A DNA stretch of 64,000 nt from Rhodoplanes sp. (GTDB lineage Bacteria; Pseudomonadota; Alphaproteobacteria; Rhizobiales; Xanthobacteraceae): assembly GCF_013377085.1 (NCBI RefSeq), contig NZ_JACAAX010000010.1:62001-126000 (forward strand), in the 5' to 3' direction. Shown here piece by piece: positions 25,136 to 35,185 of this stretch. The notes below the pieces were generated by a model, which saw only the letters and a program-made list of their open reading frames with translations, was not told where the DNA came from and did not search any database. Both the position numbers and the translations under genes were made by a program. The stretch's first letter is position 1. Every line of letters begins with the position of its first letter.

Positions 25136-26326
25136 TCACGCCGCGAGATCAGCCACCACGGCATCGAGAATGGGAAAGCCGGAGCGGGTGACGCGCAGGC
25201 GGCCGGAGGGCGTGGTCTCGACGAAGCCGTAGGCGTGGAGCTCGGCGATGCGGGCCGGATCGAGGGCGCGGCCGGCGATCCTTTGGAAGCGTTTCGGGTC
25301 GATGCCCTCGGTGAGGCGCAGCCCCATCAGCAGAAACTCGTCGGCCTGCTCGGGGCGCGTCACGATCTCGTCGACGACCAGGCCGTGGCCGGCGGCCTCG
25401 ACCTGCTCCAGCCATTTCTCGGGCCGCTTCTCGGTCGCGGTGGCGATGCGCTTGCCGGCGACATCGAGGCGGCCATGCGCGCCCGGGCCGATCCCGGCAT
25501 ACTCGCCGTAACGCCAGTAGACCAGATTGTGCCGGCATTCGGCGCCGGGGCGGGCGTGGTTCGACACCTCGTAGGCCGGCAGCCCGGCGAGGCTGCAGAC
25601 CTCCTGGGTGGCGTCGAACAGATGGCGCGCCGCATTGTCGCCCGGCACATGGAGCTTGCCGGCGGTTTCCAGCGCCGCGAAGGGCGTGTCGGGCTCGATG
25701 GTGAGCTGGTAGAGCGACACATGCTCGGCCGCCTCGCCGAGCGCACGACCGAGCTCCTCGCGCCAGGCGATGGCCGTCTGGCCCGGGCGGGCATAGATCA
25801 GGTCGAACGAATAGCGATCGAACACGCTGCGGGCGACCGCGATGGCGGCGAGCGCCTCGGCCGCCGTGTGCATCCTCCCGAGCGCCCTCAGGGCGTCGTC
25901 GTCGAGCGCCTGGACGCCGAGCGAGACCCGGTTCACGCCGGCGCTGCGGAAGCCGCGGAACCGCGTCGCCTCGACCGAGGTCGGATTGGCCTCGAGCGTG
26001 ATCTCGGCGTCGGGCGCCACGGTCCAGTGCTTCGCCACCGCGTCGAGCACGGCCCCGACCGTGTCCGGGCCCATCAGCGACGGCGTGCCGCCCCCGAAGA
26101 AGACGGTCGAGACGGTGCGCGAGCCGGTCCGCGCCGCCGTGGCGGCGATCTCGGCCGCGAAGGCGCGGACGAAGCGCTTCTGGTCGACCGCGCCTTGCCG
26201 GACATGGCTGTTGAAGTCGCAATAGGGGCACTTCGACAGGCAGAACGGCCAGTGGATATAGACCCCGAAGGGCGTGTCCTCGCGGGTTTCGGTCTCGGCG
26301 AGGTCGAGCACGTCAGCGCTGCTCAA
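25136..26326 (-). CDS. hemW: Radical SAM heme chaperone HemW
   Basis: 396 residues. The radical-SAM motif CLSKCPYC follows FGVYIHWPF near the N-terminus, then [18 protein letters not shown] and [17 protein letters not shown], as in HemW (formerly HemN-like). HemW binds heme and delivers it to membrane proteins; it lacks coproporphyrinogen oxidase activity. The start is TTG at 26326: GGAGG lies six bases upstream and the 14-bp overlap with the end of rdgB fits coupling. The codons further upstream in the same frame are antisense-like Arg/Pro-rich sequence. Confidence 0.93.
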   Translation of the reverse strand: MSSADVLDLAETETREDTPFGVYIHWPFCLSKCPYCDFNSHVRQGAVDQKRFVRAFAAEIAATAARTGSRTVSTVFFGGGTPSLMGPDTVGAVLDAVAKHWTVAPDAEITLEANPTSVEATRFRGFRSAGVNRVSLGVQALDDDALRALGRMHTAAEALAAIAVARSVFDRYSFDLIYARPGQTAIAWREELGRALGEAAEHVSLYQLTIEPDTPFAALETAGKLHVPGDNAARHLFDATQEVCSLAGLPAYEVSNHARPGAECRHNLVYWRYGEYAGIGPGAHGRLDVAGKRIATATEKRPEKWLEQVEAAGHGLVVDEIVTRPEQADEFLLMGLRLTEGIDPKRFQRIAGRALDPARIAELHAYGFVETTPSGRLRVTRSGFPILDAVVADLAA

Positions 26327-26960
26327 GGCACGCCTCCGCGAGTTGCAGGAACGCACGCGCCCGGTGCGAGAGGCCGCGGCCGCGCGGCGGAAGGCCGTGC
26401 TTCTCCTCCGCCGGCATCTCGCCGAAGGTACGCGAATGCCCGTCGGGCAGGAACATCGGATCATACCCGAAGCCGAGTTGTCCACGCGGCGGCCACACCA
26501 GGATCCCGTCGACCCGGGCCTCGAAGTCCTCGCGGTGCCCGTCCGGCCAGGCGACGCACAGGGCCGAGACGAAATGCGCCCGGCGTGCGTCCGGCGCGGT
26601 CGCGCCGCGCTCCAGGAGCTTCTCGTGGATGTCGGCCATGGCGCGGGCAAAATCCTTGTCCGGGCCGGCCCAGCGGGCCGAATGGATGCCGGGCGCGCCG
26701 TCCAGCGCATCGACCACCAGGCCGGAATCGTCGGCGAAGGCGGGCAGCCCGGTCGCCGCCGCGGCGGCCGCCGCCTTGATATGAGCGTTCTCGCGAAAGG
26801 TCGTGCCGGTCTCGGGGGGCTCGGCGAGGCCGAGCTCGCCGGCCGAGACGGCGTCGACGCCGAAGGGGGCGAGCAGATCGCGCATCTCGCGCAGCTTGCC
26901 GGCATTGTGGGTCGCGACGACCAACCGGCCGGTCAGCAGGCGATGCGCGTGCGGGCTCAC
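26313..26960 (-). CDS. rdgB: RdgB/HAM1 non-canonical purine NTP pyrophosphatase
   Basis: A 215-residue house-cleaning enzyme that hydrolyses dITP, XTP and related triphosphates to monophosphates. Motifs: [14 protein letters not shown] (the substrate-binding HNxxK), [17 protein letters not shown] with the catalytic Asp, SARWAG, and [13 protein letters not shown] 26960 is the start: it overlaps the rph stop (GTGA, 4 bp), so translation is coupled. It is the middle gene of rph-rdgB-hemW. Confidence 0.95.
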   Translation of the reverse strand: MSPHAHRLLTGRLVVATHNAGKLREMRDLLAPFGVDAVSAGELGLAEPPETGTTFRENAHIKAAAAAAATGLPAFADDSGLVVDALDGAPGIHSARWAGPDKDFARAMADIHEKLLERGATAPDARRAHFVSALCVAWPDGHREDFEARVDGILVWPPRGQLGFGYDPMFLPDGHSRTFGEMPAEEKHGLPPRGRGLSHRARAFLQLAEACLEQR

Positions 26961-27673
26961 ATCACGGCCATTTTCTGCAGCTCGATCAGGCGGCCGGTGC
27001 CCTTGCGGGCGAGCCCCAGGAGGACCAGGAACTCGGTCTCGCTGAACGGCACCTTCTCGGCGGTCGCCTGGATCTCGACGATGCCGCCGTTGCCGGTGAG
27101 GACGAAATTGGCGTCCGTGTCGGCGGTGGAATCCTCGGCATAGTCGAGGTCGAGCACGGCGAGGCCGTTGTGGACGCCGCACGACACCGCGGCGACGTGA
27201 TCGCGTAAAACCTCGCCGCCGCGCAGCATGTCGCGCGCCTTCATCCAGGCGAGGCAGTCGTGCAGCGCCACCCAGGCGCCCGTGATCGAGGCCGTGCGGG
27301 TGCCGCCGTCGGCCTGGATGACGTCGCAGTCGATGGTGATCTGCCGCTCGCCGAGCGCCTCGAGATCGACCACGGCGCGCAAGCTGCGGCCGATCAGGCG
27401 CTGGATCTCGACGGTGCGGCCGGTCTGCTTGCCGGCCGAGGATTCGCGGCGGGTGCGCTCGCTGGTGGCCCGCGGCAGCATGCCGTACTCGGCCGTCACC
27501 CAGCCGCGCGCCTGGCCCTTCAGCCAGGGCGGCAGGCGGTCTTCCAGGGTCGCCGTCACCAGCACATGGGTATCGCCGAACTTCACGAAGCAGGAGCCCT
27601 CGGCGTATTTCACCACGGCCCGTTCGAGCGAGATGGCACGCAGCTCGTCGGGCTGGCGGTGACTCGGACGCAT
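26957..27673 (-). CDS. rph: Ribonuclease PH
   Basis: A 238-residue phosphorolytic exoribonuclease that trims tRNA 3' ends. It starts [27 protein letters not shown] and contains [26 protein letters not shown] with the phosphate-binding Arg/Thr residues, [19 protein letters not shown], and a full-length C-terminus, so it is not truncated as in E. coli K-12. First gene of the rph-rdgB-hemW operon, divergent from hrcA-grpE across 198 bp. Confidence 0.97.
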   Translation of the reverse strand: MRPSHRQPDELRAISLERAVVKYAEGSCFVKFGDTHVLVTATLEDRLPPWLKGQARGWVTAEYGMLPRATSERTRRESSAGKQTGRTVEIQRLIGRSLRAVVDLEALGERQITIDCDVIQADGGTRTASITGAWVALHDCLAWMKARDMLRGGEVLRDHVAAVSCGVHNGLAVLDLDYAEDSTADTDANFVLTGNGGIVEIQATAEKVPFSETEFLVLLGLARKGTGRLIELQKMAVM

Positions 27674-27828
27674 CGGGGCACTCCTCGAACAGGCTTTGGG
27701 GACAAGGCCGGACCGTGCGGGCGGCGGGCGCCGCGCGCATGACGATCAGCGGCTCGCTTGTAGGTCTCTGCGGGCGGTGCGGCAAGGCCCCCTGGCGCAT
27801 GACGCCGCCTTGCGCTCGGGGGGACGGA

Positions 27829-27847
27829 GGGACAAGTCTGTTGTCCC
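27829..27847. promoter_or_regulatory. Perfect 7-bp inverted repeat upstream of hrcA
   Basis: GGGACAA-GTCTG-TTGTCCC, in the rph/hrcA divergent region, ending 24 bp before the hrcA GTG. A lone half-site GGGACAA also occurs at 27698-27704, near the rph start. It does not match the CIRCE sequence (TTAGCACTC-N9-GAGTGCTAA) that HrcA usually binds, so it may be the site of another regulator or a small RNA hairpin in the hrcA leader. Confidence 0.45.
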
Positions 27848-27871
27848 CGGCCCTTTTGCGAGACGCACCCC

Positions 27872-28945
27872 GTGTCCCAGGACTTCCCGATCTCTCCGAG
27901 CGCCAGCCTGGTGCAACTCAACGAGCGCTCCCGCGAGATTTTTCGTGGGATCGTCGAGAGCTACCTGGCGACCGGCGAGCCGGTCGGCTCGCGCAATCTG
28001 TCCCGCATGATCGCGATGACGCTGTCGCCCGCCTCGGTGCGCAACGTCATGCAGGACCTCGAGCAGGCCGGCCTGATCTACGCCCCGCACACCTCGGCGG
28101 GCCGGCTGCCGACCGAGTTCGGGCTGCGCTTCTTCGTCGACGCGCTGATGCAGGTCGGCGACCTGCCGGAGGACGAGCGCCGCTCGATCGAGGCCCAGGT
28201 GGCGACCGCCGGCCGGTCGATGGAAAGCGTGCTGACCGAGGCCTCGACCATGCTGTCGGGCCTCACCCGGGCGGCCGGCGTGGTGCTGACGACGAAGTCC
28301 AATGCCCGCCTCAAGCATATCGAGTTCGTCCGGCTGGAGCCGACCCGGGCCCTGGTCGTGCTGGTCTCCGAGGACGGCCAGGTCGAGAACCGCGTCGTCG
28401 ACCTGCCGCCCGGCCTGCCGAGCTCCGCCCTGGTCGAGGCGACCAATTTCCTCAACCGCCACATCCGCGGCCAGACCATCCTGGACGCCAAGGCGGCGCT
28501 CGAAGGGGCGCTGACGGCCGGCCGGGCCGAGCTCGACCAGCTCACCCAGCGGATCGTCACGGCCGGGCTGGCGAGCTGGTCGGGCGGCGACGGCGACGAG
28601 CGGCGGCTGATCGTGCGCGGCCACGCCCATCTGCTGGAGGACCTGCACGCGCTGGAGGACCTCGAGCGGGTGCGCCAGCTCTTCGACGAGCTGGAGACCC
28701 AGCGCGGCCTCGTCGACCTGCTCGGACGGGCCGAATCGGCCGAGGGGGTGCGCATCTTCATCGGCTCGGAGAACAAGCTGTTCTCGCTGTCCGGATCGTC
28801 GACCATAGTCTCCCCCTACCATGATGCCGCCGGCCGCATCGTCGGGGTGATCGGGGTGATCGGGCCGACCCGGCTCAACTATGCCCGCATCGTTCCGATG
28901 GTCGACTACACGGCCCGGGTGGTCGGCCGCCTGCTGGGCGGCTGA
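27872..28945 (+). CDS. hrcA: Heat-inducible transcription repressor HrcA
   Basis: A 357-residue repressor of the groE/dnaK class of heat-shock genes. The N-terminal winged helix is in [52 protein letters not shown]; the GAF-like and dimerisation regions follow, with the C-terminal [24 protein letters not shown] typical of HrcA. Start GTG at 27872. It is followed by grpE after 125 bp. No CIRCE element is visible in this window, so its targets (for example groESL) must lie elsewhere. Confidence 0.96.
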   Translation: MSQDFPISPSASLVQLNERSREIFRGIVESYLATGEPVGSRNLSRMIAMTLSPASVRNVMQDLEQAGLIYAPHTSAGRLPTEFGLRFFVDALMQVGDLPEDERRSIEAQVATAGRSMESVLTEASTMLSGLTRAAGVVLTTKSNARLKHIEFVRLEPTRALVVLVSEDGQVENRVVDLPPGLPSSALVEATNFLNRHIRGQTILDAKAALEGALTAGRAELDQLTQRIVTAGLASWSGGDGDERRLIVRGHAHLLEDLHALEDLERVRQLFDELETQRGLVDLLGRAESAEGVRIFIGSENKLFSLSGSSTIVSPYHDAAGRIVGVIGVIGPTRLNYARIVPMVDYTARVVGRLLGG

Positions 28946-28993
28946 GCGCCGCCCGGGCGGCGCGGCGGGCGGGCCGATATGCCGGCCGAAACG

Positions 28994-29022
28994 CTTGATT
29001 TTCCGGCCTCGCAGCCCGATAT
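28994..29022 (+). promoter_or_regulatory. Possible sigma-32 promoter before grpE
   Basis: CTTGATT (28994-29000), 14 nt, then CCCGATAT (29015-29022), close to the heat-shock consensus CTTGAAA-N13-17-CCCATNT. It ends 48 bp before the grpE ATG, a sensible leader length. This would give grpE its own heat-inducible start inside the hrcA-grpE unit. Confidence 0.4.
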
Positions 29023-29070
29023 GCGGGGGCGAAACTCATAACCGTACCCGTCAGAGATGGACCGACCGCC

Positions 29071-29745
29071 ATGACCGACAGCAAGGCAGACGCCGCGGCC
29101 GCCTACGAGGCGACGAGCGCGGCGGCGCCCAGCGCCCCCCCGACGACCGCCCCCGCCGATCCGCCGCCGGCAAGCCCGTTGCAGGCGGAGCCGCAGGTCG
29201 ACGTCGCCGCGCTCGCCAAGGAGGCCGCCGACAACAAGGACCGGCTGCTGCGCACGCTGGCCGAGATGGAGAACCTGCGCCGGCGCACCGAGCGCGAGGT
29301 CGCCGACGCCCGCGCCTACGGCATCTCGGGCTTCGGCCGCGACATGCTGGGGGTCGCCGACAATCTCCGCCGCGCGCTCGCCGCCGTCGCGCCGGAGAGC
29401 CGAGCGGACCTGCCCGCCCCGATCGTCGCCTTCATCGACGGCGTCGAGCTGACCGAGCGCGAGCTTTTGAAGGCCTTCGAGCGCAACGGGGTGAAGAGGT
29501 TCGATCCGGTCGGCGAGAAATTCGACCCCAATGTCCACCAGGCCATGTTCGAGATCCCCGATCCGACGGCACCGACCGGCACGGTCGTGCAGGTGCTGCA
29601 GTCCGGCTTCATGATCGGCGACCGCGTTCTCCGTCCGGCGATGGTGGGCGTCGCCAAGGGCGGCCCGAAGGCGGCGCCAGCGGCGCCGGCCTCGACCGGG
29701 ACCGAGTCTTCCGGGACAGCCGGAGCCGGACCGGGAGCGTCGTAA
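29071..29745 (+). CDS. grpE: Nucleotide exchange factor GrpE
   Basis: A 224-residue cochaperone that releases ADP from DnaK. The first 50 residues are Ala/Pro-rich and disordered; the long helix follows ([35 protein letters not shown]), then the four-helix bundle and the beta domain ([47 protein letters not shown]), the most conserved part. The C-terminal 25 residues are an Ala/Gly/Ser tail. dnaK is not downstream; the next gene is convergent. Confidence 0.97.
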   Translation: MTDSKADAAAAYEATSAAAPSAPPTTAPADPPPASPLQAEPQVDVAALAKEAADNKDRLLRTLAEMENLRRRTEREVADARAYGISGFGRDMLGVADNLRRALAAVAPESRADLPAPIVAFIDGVELTERELLKAFERNGVKRFDPVGEKFDPNVHQAMFEIPDPTAPTGTVVQVLQSGFMIGDRVLRPAMVGVAKGGPKAAPAAPASTGTESSGTAGAGPGAS

Positions 29746-29800
29746 GGACGTTCCGGCGCGCGCTTCCAGTGCTGAGGCAGAAGCCCCGCGTCCCCGGGAC

Positions 29801-30292
29801 TCAAAGCGAATATCGATAGAATTTGGTGTCGACGTCCATCACCGGGAACGACGGCGGAAGCTGCGATCGCGCCACTTCGACGAAGCCGTTCTTCTCGTAG
29901 AAGCGGTGTGCGGCGAGGAACTGCGCCGTCGTGCCGAGATGGATGGTCGCCAGCCCCCGGGCCCTGGACCAGGCGAGGGCGGTGCGCAGCAAACGACCCG
30001 CCGTACCGTGGTCGCGGCCGCGATAGCCGGGGGACACGAACATCTTGCGCAAGGCGGCCCCGGCCGCGCCGATATCCTTGAGCGCGATCGTGCCGACGAC
30101 GCGGCCATCGTGCTGCGCCACCCAGAAATTGCCGTTGCCCGTCTGGTAATAGTGTTCGACGTCCGACAGGTCGGGTTGCTGCGCGGCCGTGATGGCAACG
30201 CCGAATTCGTCCCGCTGGATCGAAACGATCAGCTCGATCACGTCGGTCCGATCGATCCCGACATATTCCCGGACATCGACTCGCTCGGACAT
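29801..30292 (-). CDS. GNAT-family N-acetyltransferase
   Basis: A 163-residue enzyme from ATG 30292 (MSERVDVREYVGID); an ATG 12 bases upstream is an alternative. The acetyl-CoA-binding region is RKMFVSPGYRGRDHGTAGRLLRTAL, preceded by the FWVAQHDGRVVGTIAL strands and followed by HRFYEKNGFVEVAR, the standard GNAT order. The acyl acceptor cannot be predicted. It is convergent with grpE and lies 29 bp after the exported protein gene on the same strand, so those two may be cotranscribed. Confidence 0.88.
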   Translation of the reverse strand: MSERVDVREYVGIDRTDVIELIVSIQRDEFGVAITAAQQPDLSDVEHYYQTGNGNFWVAQHDGRVVGTIALKDIGAAGAALRKMFVSPGYRGRDHGTAGRLLRTALAWSRARGLATIHLGTTAQFLAAHRFYEKNGFVEVARSQLPPSFPVMDVDTKFYRYSL

Positions 30293-30321
30293 CGGGCTGT
30301 GCATCCTGCCTTGCGCGTGCC

Positions 30322-31314
30322 CTACCCTCGCGTGTTGACCCCGTCGCGGACGGCTCGGAAGCGGCGGAGCGCGTCCGACCAGGCGTCGTCGCGGGCGATG
30401 CCGACGATGCGCAGATAGGCACCGGAGCCGAACCGCACCCATTGCACCAGCTTGATCGGCGCGTCGGTCTTGGGGTCCTTGCCCTCGGCCATCACCTGGT
30501 GGGTGTGGGCACCGCCGCCGCCGAGCCGCAGCATCTCGGTGCCGACGACCCGCACGTCCTTGTAGCCGCCGAAGCCGGCCAGAAGGTTGCGGGCGAAGGT
30601 GTCGCGGGCCGAGTTCTCCTCCGGCCCGCCGCGACCGACCGTGACCAGCAGCAGCGGCTGCTCGGCGGCGTCGAGCGTATCCTTGGGTCCGTCGGTGAGC
30701 AGCGCGCCGTTGCTGCCGATCACCCGGATCGGCCGCATGCCCGAGAGGTCGTCGAGCCGGATCGGCAGCAGGCGGAGCTGCTCCTCGATCGGCACCTCGG
30801 TGCGCACCGCGAAGGAGGCCAGCATGTCGCGCACGGCGGCGTCCGGATAGGCCTTGGCGGACTCCTCGGGGACCTGGACGATGACCAGCGCGGCGCCCTC
30901 GCCGGCCGGCGCCAGCAGCAGCCATTTGCGCACCGCCTTGCCCTCGGCCTCCTGGCGGCCGGCCACCAGCGTGCCCTTGCCGCCGGCCGGGAAAGCCTCG
31001 CGGCGGTCCTCGGCGATGCCCTGCTTCTTGATGCGGTCGCGGGCGATCTGCTTGGCCGTCTCGGCGAAGGGCTGGCCCGTCACCTCGAGCAGCAGCACCG
31101 AGGCCCCCGTGTCCTTGTCCTCGAAGCCGGGGAAGCGCTCGCTCGCCTGCAGGCCGGGCGCCGGCGACAGCCCGATCCTCTGGCCGATCGGATAGACCGG
31201 GTCGGCCGCCCGGGCCGGGACGACCAGGGCGGCGGCCGCCAGCGCCGTGACCAGGGTCAGGCCGGCCAGCACGCGGCCGCAGGCAAACGGACGAAGCTTT
31301 CGAACCATCGACAT
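30322..31314 (-). CDS. Exported protein of unknown function
   Basis: A 330-residue protein with a Sec-type signal peptide (LAGLTLVTALAAAALVVPARA, cut before ADPVYP). The mature part is soluble, with a repeated theme of alternating beta strands and no Cys. Conserved-looking blocks are IGQRIGLSPAPGL, RKWLLLAPAGEGAALVIVQVP and GGGGAHTHQVMAEGKDPKTDAPIKLVQWVRFG. I do not recognise the family; the organisation is that of a conserved periplasmic protein. The GNAT gene follows closely. Confidence 0.8.
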   Translation of the reverse strand: MSMVRKLRPFACGRVLAGLTLVTALAAAALVVPARAADPVYPIGQRIGLSPAPGLQASERFPGFEDKDTGASVLLLEVTGQPFAETAKQIARDRIKKQGIAEDRREAFPAGGKGTLVAGRQEAEGKAVRKWLLLAPAGEGAALVIVQVPEESAKAYPDAAVRDMLASFAVRTEVPIEEQLRLLPIRLDDLSGMRPIRVIGSNGALLTDGPKDTLDAAEQPLLLVTVGRGGPEENSARDTFARNLLAGFGGYKDVRVVGTEMLRLGGGGAHTHQVMAEGKDPKTDAPIKLVQWVRFGSGAYLRIVGIARDDAWSDALRRFRAVRDGVNTRG

Positions 31315-31440
31315 GTCCTCGCGCCCCGATCGGCTCGGCCGTCCGGGTCGAGGACTGATGTCAGCCCAATGCGGCGCGGTTCGGGCAGACGGGCCGTCGA
31401 CGCAGATCTGCGCCCCGCTCGCTGTCCGGCGGACCAGCCC

Positions 31441-31665
31441 TCAGGCCGGCGCAGCGCCGCGGCGGGATCGGCGCACGCCGCCCGCGGCAGGCGGCAGCGT
31501 GCCCTGCGGCGCGGTCTCCTGCGGCATGAGGTCGTAGCGGCGGCCGTTCGGCATCACCACATAGCGGGACACGACACGCAGCGCGCCATGGCGGTCCGGC
31601 TCGCCCTCGATCACCAGACGGGTCCCGACCGGAAATCGGCGGGGCAGTCGCTGCTTGGGGGTCAT
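31441..31665 (-). CDS. 74-residue basic protein, unknown
   Basis: Starts [20 protein letters not shown] at ATG 31665, with GGAG ten bases upstream. The core is a compact run of beta-type sequence, [28 protein letters not shown], followed by a disordered Pro/Gly/Arg tail. Net charge is strongly positive, so nucleic-acid contact is possible, but no family is recognised. It is divergent from proA (185 bp). Confidence 0.7.
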   Translation of the reverse strand: MTPKQRLPRRFPVGTRLVIEGEPDRHGALRVVSRYVVMPNGRRYDLMPQETAPQGTLPPAAGGVRRSRRGAAPA

Positions 31666-31849
31666 GGCAAAGCTCCAGGAGCAGTCTTCCGGGCGGCCGC
31701 GAACGGGCCGGTGGACCACGGGCGCGGCGGCCGGGCAGAGGCCGATGCGCCCGAAACGCCAATCTGCCCCGCGGCAGACAGATCGACGGCGGCTTCGCAG
31801 CCGGCCTGTCGACATGCTAGGAAGGCGTGATGACAAGGGCATGTCGGCC

Positions 31850-33142
31850 ATGAGCGCCACCCTGACGACCAGCATCAAGGCTCCGGATCTCGCCGCCCAG
31901 ATGGGCGACATCGGCCGGCGGGCCCGCGCGGCCGCGCGCGTCATCGCCCGGTCCGCCGCCACCGACAAGACCGAGGCGCTCGGCGCGATGGCCGAGTCGG
32001 TGCGCGCAGCCGCCCACGACATTCTCGCCGCCAATGCCGAGGACGTGACCGAGGCGCGCAGCCGCGGCGCCACCGCCGCGCTGATCGACCGGCTGCGGCT
32101 CGACGACAAGCGCATCGGCGCCATGGCGGACGGCATCGCCGTGGTCGCCGGCCTGCAAGATCCGGTCGGCGTCGCGATCGACGCCTGGACGCGGCCGAAC
32201 GGCATGCGGATCGAGCGCGTGCGGGTGCCGCTCGGCGTCATCGGCGTGATCTACGAGAGCCGGCCGAACGTCACGGCCGACGCCGGCGCGCTGTGCCTGA
32301 AGGCCGGCAATGCCGTGATCCTTCGCGGCGGCTCCGACGGCTTCCGCTCTTCGCGCGCCATCCACAGGGCGCTGGTCGAGGGGCTGCACGCCGCCGACCT
32401 GCCCGAGGATGCGATCCAGCTCGTCCCCACCCGCGACCGCGCGGCCGTCGGCATGATGCTGGCGGGCCTCGACGGCAATCTCGACGTGCTGGTGCCACGC
32501 GGCGGCAAGGAGCTGGTCGCCCGCGTCCAGGCCGAGGCGCGGGTGCCGGTGTTCGCCCATCTCGACGGCAACTGCCATGTCTATGTCGACGCGGCGGCCG
32601 ACCTCGCGATGGCCAAGAGCATCGTCCTCAATGCCAAGATGCGGCGCACCGGCGTCTGCGGCGCCGCCGAGACCCTGCTGGTCGACCGCGCCGCGGCGCC
32701 GACCCATCTGGCGCCTCTCGTCGGCATGCTGCTCGACGCCGGCTGCGCCGTGCGGGGCGACGCCGCCGCCCGCGCGGTCGATCCGCGCGTGACCGCGGCC
32801 GTCGAGGAAGACTGGTTCACCGAGTATCTCGACGCCGTCATCGCCGTGAAGGTGGTGGACGGCGTCGCCGACGCCATCCACCACATCGAGCACTACGGCT
32901 CGCACCACACCGACGCGATTGTCACCAACGACGGCGCCGCGGCCGAAAAATTCCTCGCCGAGGTCGACTCCGCCATCGTCCTGCACAATGCCTCGACCCA
33001 GTTCGCCGACGGCGGCGAGTTCGGGTTCGGGGCGGAAATCGGCATCGCCACCGGCCGGCTGCACGCCCGCGGCCCGGTCGGCGTCGAGCAGCTCACCACA
33101 TTCAAGTACCGCATCCGCGGCTCGGGACAGACCCGTCCATAG
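31850..33142 (+). CDS. proA: Gamma-glutamyl phosphate reductase
   Basis: A 430-residue aldehyde-dehydrogenase-fold enzyme: second step of proline synthesis, reducing gamma-glutamyl phosphate to glutamate semialdehyde with NADPH. Motifs: [45 protein letters not shown] and the active-site Cys in [17 protein letters not shown] 31850 is preferred to 31841 because AAGGG then lies about ten bases upstream. The usual partners obg and proB are not upstream here; downstream nadD follows after 61 bp. Confidence 0.95.
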   Translation: MSATLTTSIKAPDLAAQMGDIGRRARAAARVIARSAATDKTEALGAMAESVRAAAHDILAANAEDVTEARSRGATAALIDRLRLDDKRIGAMADGIAVVAGLQDPVGVAIDAWTRPNGMRIERVRVPLGVIGVIYESRPNVTADAGALCLKAGNAVILRGGSDGFRSSRAIHRALVEGLHAADLPEDAIQLVPTRDRAAVGMMLAGLDGNLDVLVPRGGKELVARVQAEARVPVFAHLDGNCHVYVDAAADLAMAKSIVLNAKMRRTGVCGAAETLLVDRAAAPTHLAPLVGMLLDAGCAVRGDAAARAVDPRVTAAVEEDWFTEYLDAVIAVKVVDGVADAIHHIEHYGSHHTDAIVTNDGAAAEKFLAEVDSAIVLHNASTQFADGGEFGFGAEIGIATGRLHARGPVGVEQLTTFKYRIRGSGQTRP

Positions 33143-33203
33143 GGTCCGACTGATCCTCCCGGCCGGGAGGGGGCGCGCGGAGCCGGAGGGATCGTCGAAT
33201 TCC

Positions 33204-34028
33204 ATGCCCATGGCGTACCAATCGCCCCGGCCCATCCCGGCACGGGATGACGCGGCGCTCAACGGCCGCGACTACCGTGTTCCGCCCTACGCGCCCGGCA
33301 TGCGGGTCGGCCTGTTCGGCGGCACCTTCGATCCGCCCCACGAGGCGCATCTGGCCGCCTGCCTGCTGGCCATGCGGCGCCTGCAGCTCGACCGGGTGTG
33401 GTGGCTGGTGACGCCCGGCAACCCGCTCAAGAACACGGCCGGCCTCGCGCCGCTGGCCGAGCGGATCGCCGCCGCCCGCGCGCTCGCCCACCATCCCCGC
33501 ATCGACGTGACCGGCTTCGAGGCCGCCGTCGGGGTGCGCTACACCTACGACACCGTCAAATACCTGGTGACGCGCTGCCACGGCGTGCGCTTCGTCTGGA
33601 TCATGGGCGCCGACAATCTGCGCAGCTTCCACCGCTGGAACAATTGGCGCGGCATCGCGTCGCTGGTGCCGATCGTGGTGGTCGACCGGCTCGGCCCCAG
33701 CCTCTATGCCAGCGCCGGCGTTGCCGGGCAGGCGCTCGCCTTCGCCCGCGTGCGCGAGGAGAACGCGGTGCGTCTGCCGATGCTGCGGCCGCCCGCCTGG
33801 GCCTTCCTGCACGGGCTGAAATCGCCGCTGTCCTCGACCCAGTTGCGGGCCAGGCGCCGGCCGACGGCGGCCGAGATCGCCGCTGCGCGGCGGAGCGAGG
33901 CCGCATCGGGCGGCAACGGCAGCGCCGAGGCGACCGCCGAGACGGCGTCCGTCGGACCCGACGCGCCGATTGTGGCCCGGCCGCCCGAGTCCGAAAGAAA
34001 CCGCCGGCAGGGCACCGGGGGAGGTTGA
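33204..34028 (+). CDS. nadD: Nicotinate-nucleotide adenylyltransferase
   Basis: 274 residues. The nucleotidyltransferase signature is GLFGGTFDPPHEAHLAA, followed by WWLVTPGNPLK, YDTVKYL, WIMGADNLRSFHRW and the SSTQLRAR motif. It adenylates nicotinate mononucleotide in NAD synthesis. ATG 33204 gives a 32-residue extension before the signature, as in several relatives; ATG 33300 would start directly at it. The last 65 residues (from RPTAAEIAAARRSE) are Ala/Gly/Ser-rich and look disordered, longer than usual. Confidence 0.94.
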   Translation: MPMAYQSPRPIPARDDAALNGRDYRVPPYAPGMRVGLFGGTFDPPHEAHLAACLLAMRRLQLDRVWWLVTPGNPLKNTAGLAPLAERIAAARALAHHPRIDVTGFEAAVGVRYTYDTVKYLVTRCHGVRFVWIMGADNLRSFHRWNNWRGIASLVPIVVVDRLGPSLYASAGVAGQALAFARVREENAVRLPMLRPPAWAFLHGLKSPLSSTQLRARRRPTAAEIAAARRSEAASGGNGSAEATAETASVGPDAPIVARPPESERNRRQGTGGG

Positions 34029-34114
34029 AACCGTTTACCCCGACCACCTATCTTGTGAGTCTCCCGGGCAACGGGCCCGGGTCTTGCTTGAAGGAAGGTC
34101 CCCTGACGACATCT

Positions 34115-34555
34115 GTGCGCCCGCGGGCGAGCGCTCAACGAAAGCCCGCCGTGGTCTCCCGTTCGGTATCCTCCGCTCCGGCGGCTTCCGCTTCGGCGTC
34201 AAAGCCGCGACCCGATGCCGACGAGACTCTCCGTCTGGTCCTCACACGCCTCGACGACATGAAGGCCGAGGACACCACCACCATCGACCTCCGCGACAAG
34301 TCGACGATCGCCGACACCATGGTGATCGCCAGCGGCCGCTCGAGCCGCCATGTCGGCTCGATCGCCGACCGGGTGATCGAGGACCTGCACAAGGCCGGGC
34401 TGAGGGCCCGCGTCGAGGGCATGCCGCATTGCGACTGGGTTCTGATCGACGCCGGCGACGTGGTCGTCCACGTGTTCCGGCCCGAAGTCCGCAGCTTCTA
34501 CGCTCTCGAGAAGATGTGGGCCGGGCGGGACACGGGCACGCGCCGCGCGAGCTGA
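34115..34555 (+). CDS. rsfS: Ribosome silencing factor RsfS
   Basis: A 146-residue protein with an unstructured Ala/Ser/Lys/Arg N-terminus and the conserved domain from LRLVLTRLDDMKAEDTTTIDL to FRPEVRSFYALEKMWAGRD. It binds uL14 and blocks subunit joining under starvation. The start is unresolved. GTG 34115 is used here, GTG 34151 is possible, and the best ribosome-binding site (AAGGAAGG, 34091-34098) sits just before a CTG at 34103. Between nadD and rlmH, as in most Rhizobiales. Confidence 0.92.
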   Translation: MRPRASAQRKPAVVSRSVSSAPAASASASKPRPDADETLRLVLTRLDDMKAEDTTTIDLRDKSTIADTMVIASGRSSRHVGSIADRVIEDLHKAGLRARVEGMPHCDWVLIDAGDVVVHVFRPEVRSFYALEKMWAGRDTGTRRAS

Positions 34556-34571
34556 GCCCAGCGGAGCGACC

Positions 34572-35054
34572 ATGCGGCTCGTCGTCGCCGCCGTCGGCCG
34601 CATGAAAGCCGGGGCCGAGCGCGAGCTCGCCGACCGCTATCTCGACCGCCTGGAGAAGGCCGGGCGGGCGATCGGCCTGCGCGGCGTCGAGGTGATCGAG
34701 ATTCGCGACAGCCGCGCCCAGGAGGTGGAGCGCCGCCGCCTCGAGGAGGCGATCGCACTCGCCAATGTGATCCCGGACGGCGCCGCCACCGTGGTGCTCG
34801 ACGAGCGCGGCGACAATCTCGACAGCGGCACCATCGCGGGCGAAATCCGCGCCTGGCGCGATTCGGGCCGCGAGGCCGCCGTGTTCGCGATCGGCGGCGC
34901 CGACGGGCTCGGACCCGAGATCAGGCGCCGCGCCGACGTGACGCTGTCGTTCGGCGCCGCCACCTGGCCGCACCAGCTCGTCCGCGTGATGCTGCTGGAG
35001 CAGCTCTACCGGGCGGCGACGATCCTGTCCGGCCACCCCTACCACCGCGGCTGA
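34572..35054 (+). CDS. rlmH: 23S rRNA pseudouridine-1915 N3-methyltransferase RlmH
   Basis: A 160-residue SPOUT-fold methyltransferase that acts on pseudouridine 1915 in helix 69 of 70S ribosomes. It begins MRLVVAAVGRMKAGAERELADRY; the SAM-binding trefoil knot is LDERGDNLDS, FAIGGADGLGPE and LSFGAATWPHQLVRVMLLEQLYRAATILSGHPYH, matching the conserved C-terminal end. Follows rsfS after 16 bp. Confidence 0.97.
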   Translation: MRLVVAAVGRMKAGAERELADRYLDRLEKAGRAIGLRGVEVIEIRDSRAQEVERRRLEEAIALANVIPDGAATVVLDERGDNLDSGTIAGEIRAWRDSGREAAVFAIGGADGLGPEIRRRADVTLSFGAATWPHQLVRVMLLEQLYRAATILSGHPYHRG

Positions 35055-35185
35055 GGCGGATTGCGAGCCGGAATCATGGACTCCAATTCATCTTCGCCCG
35101 CCCGCAGGGACGCGAAGCCGCCCCAATCGGCCGCTACGAGCGTGCCGTTCCCAAGTTCCGCGATTCAGGCCCGACCGCGCAACCG

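Noticed and set aside
25136-26905. A much longer hemW (589 codons)
   Set aside because: The first 193 codons lie inside rdgB and are Arg/Pro/Ser-rich. TTG 26326 with GGAGG six bases upstream gives the normal HemW length.
3131-27779. A 17-bp identity, GGTCTCTGCGGGCGGTG, upstream of rlmN (3131) and between rph and hrcA (27763)
   Set aside because: No symmetry, no shared context and not found a third time; chance identity is plausible in GC-rich DNA of this length.
27674-27871. CIRCE element for HrcA
   Set aside because: No sequence resembling TTAGCACTC-N9-GAGTGCTAA is present between rph and hrcA.
31655-31849. Longer N-terminus for ProA
   Set aside because: The upstream codons overlap the promoter region of the divergent small gene and are Arg/Pro/Gln-rich without the ProA pattern.
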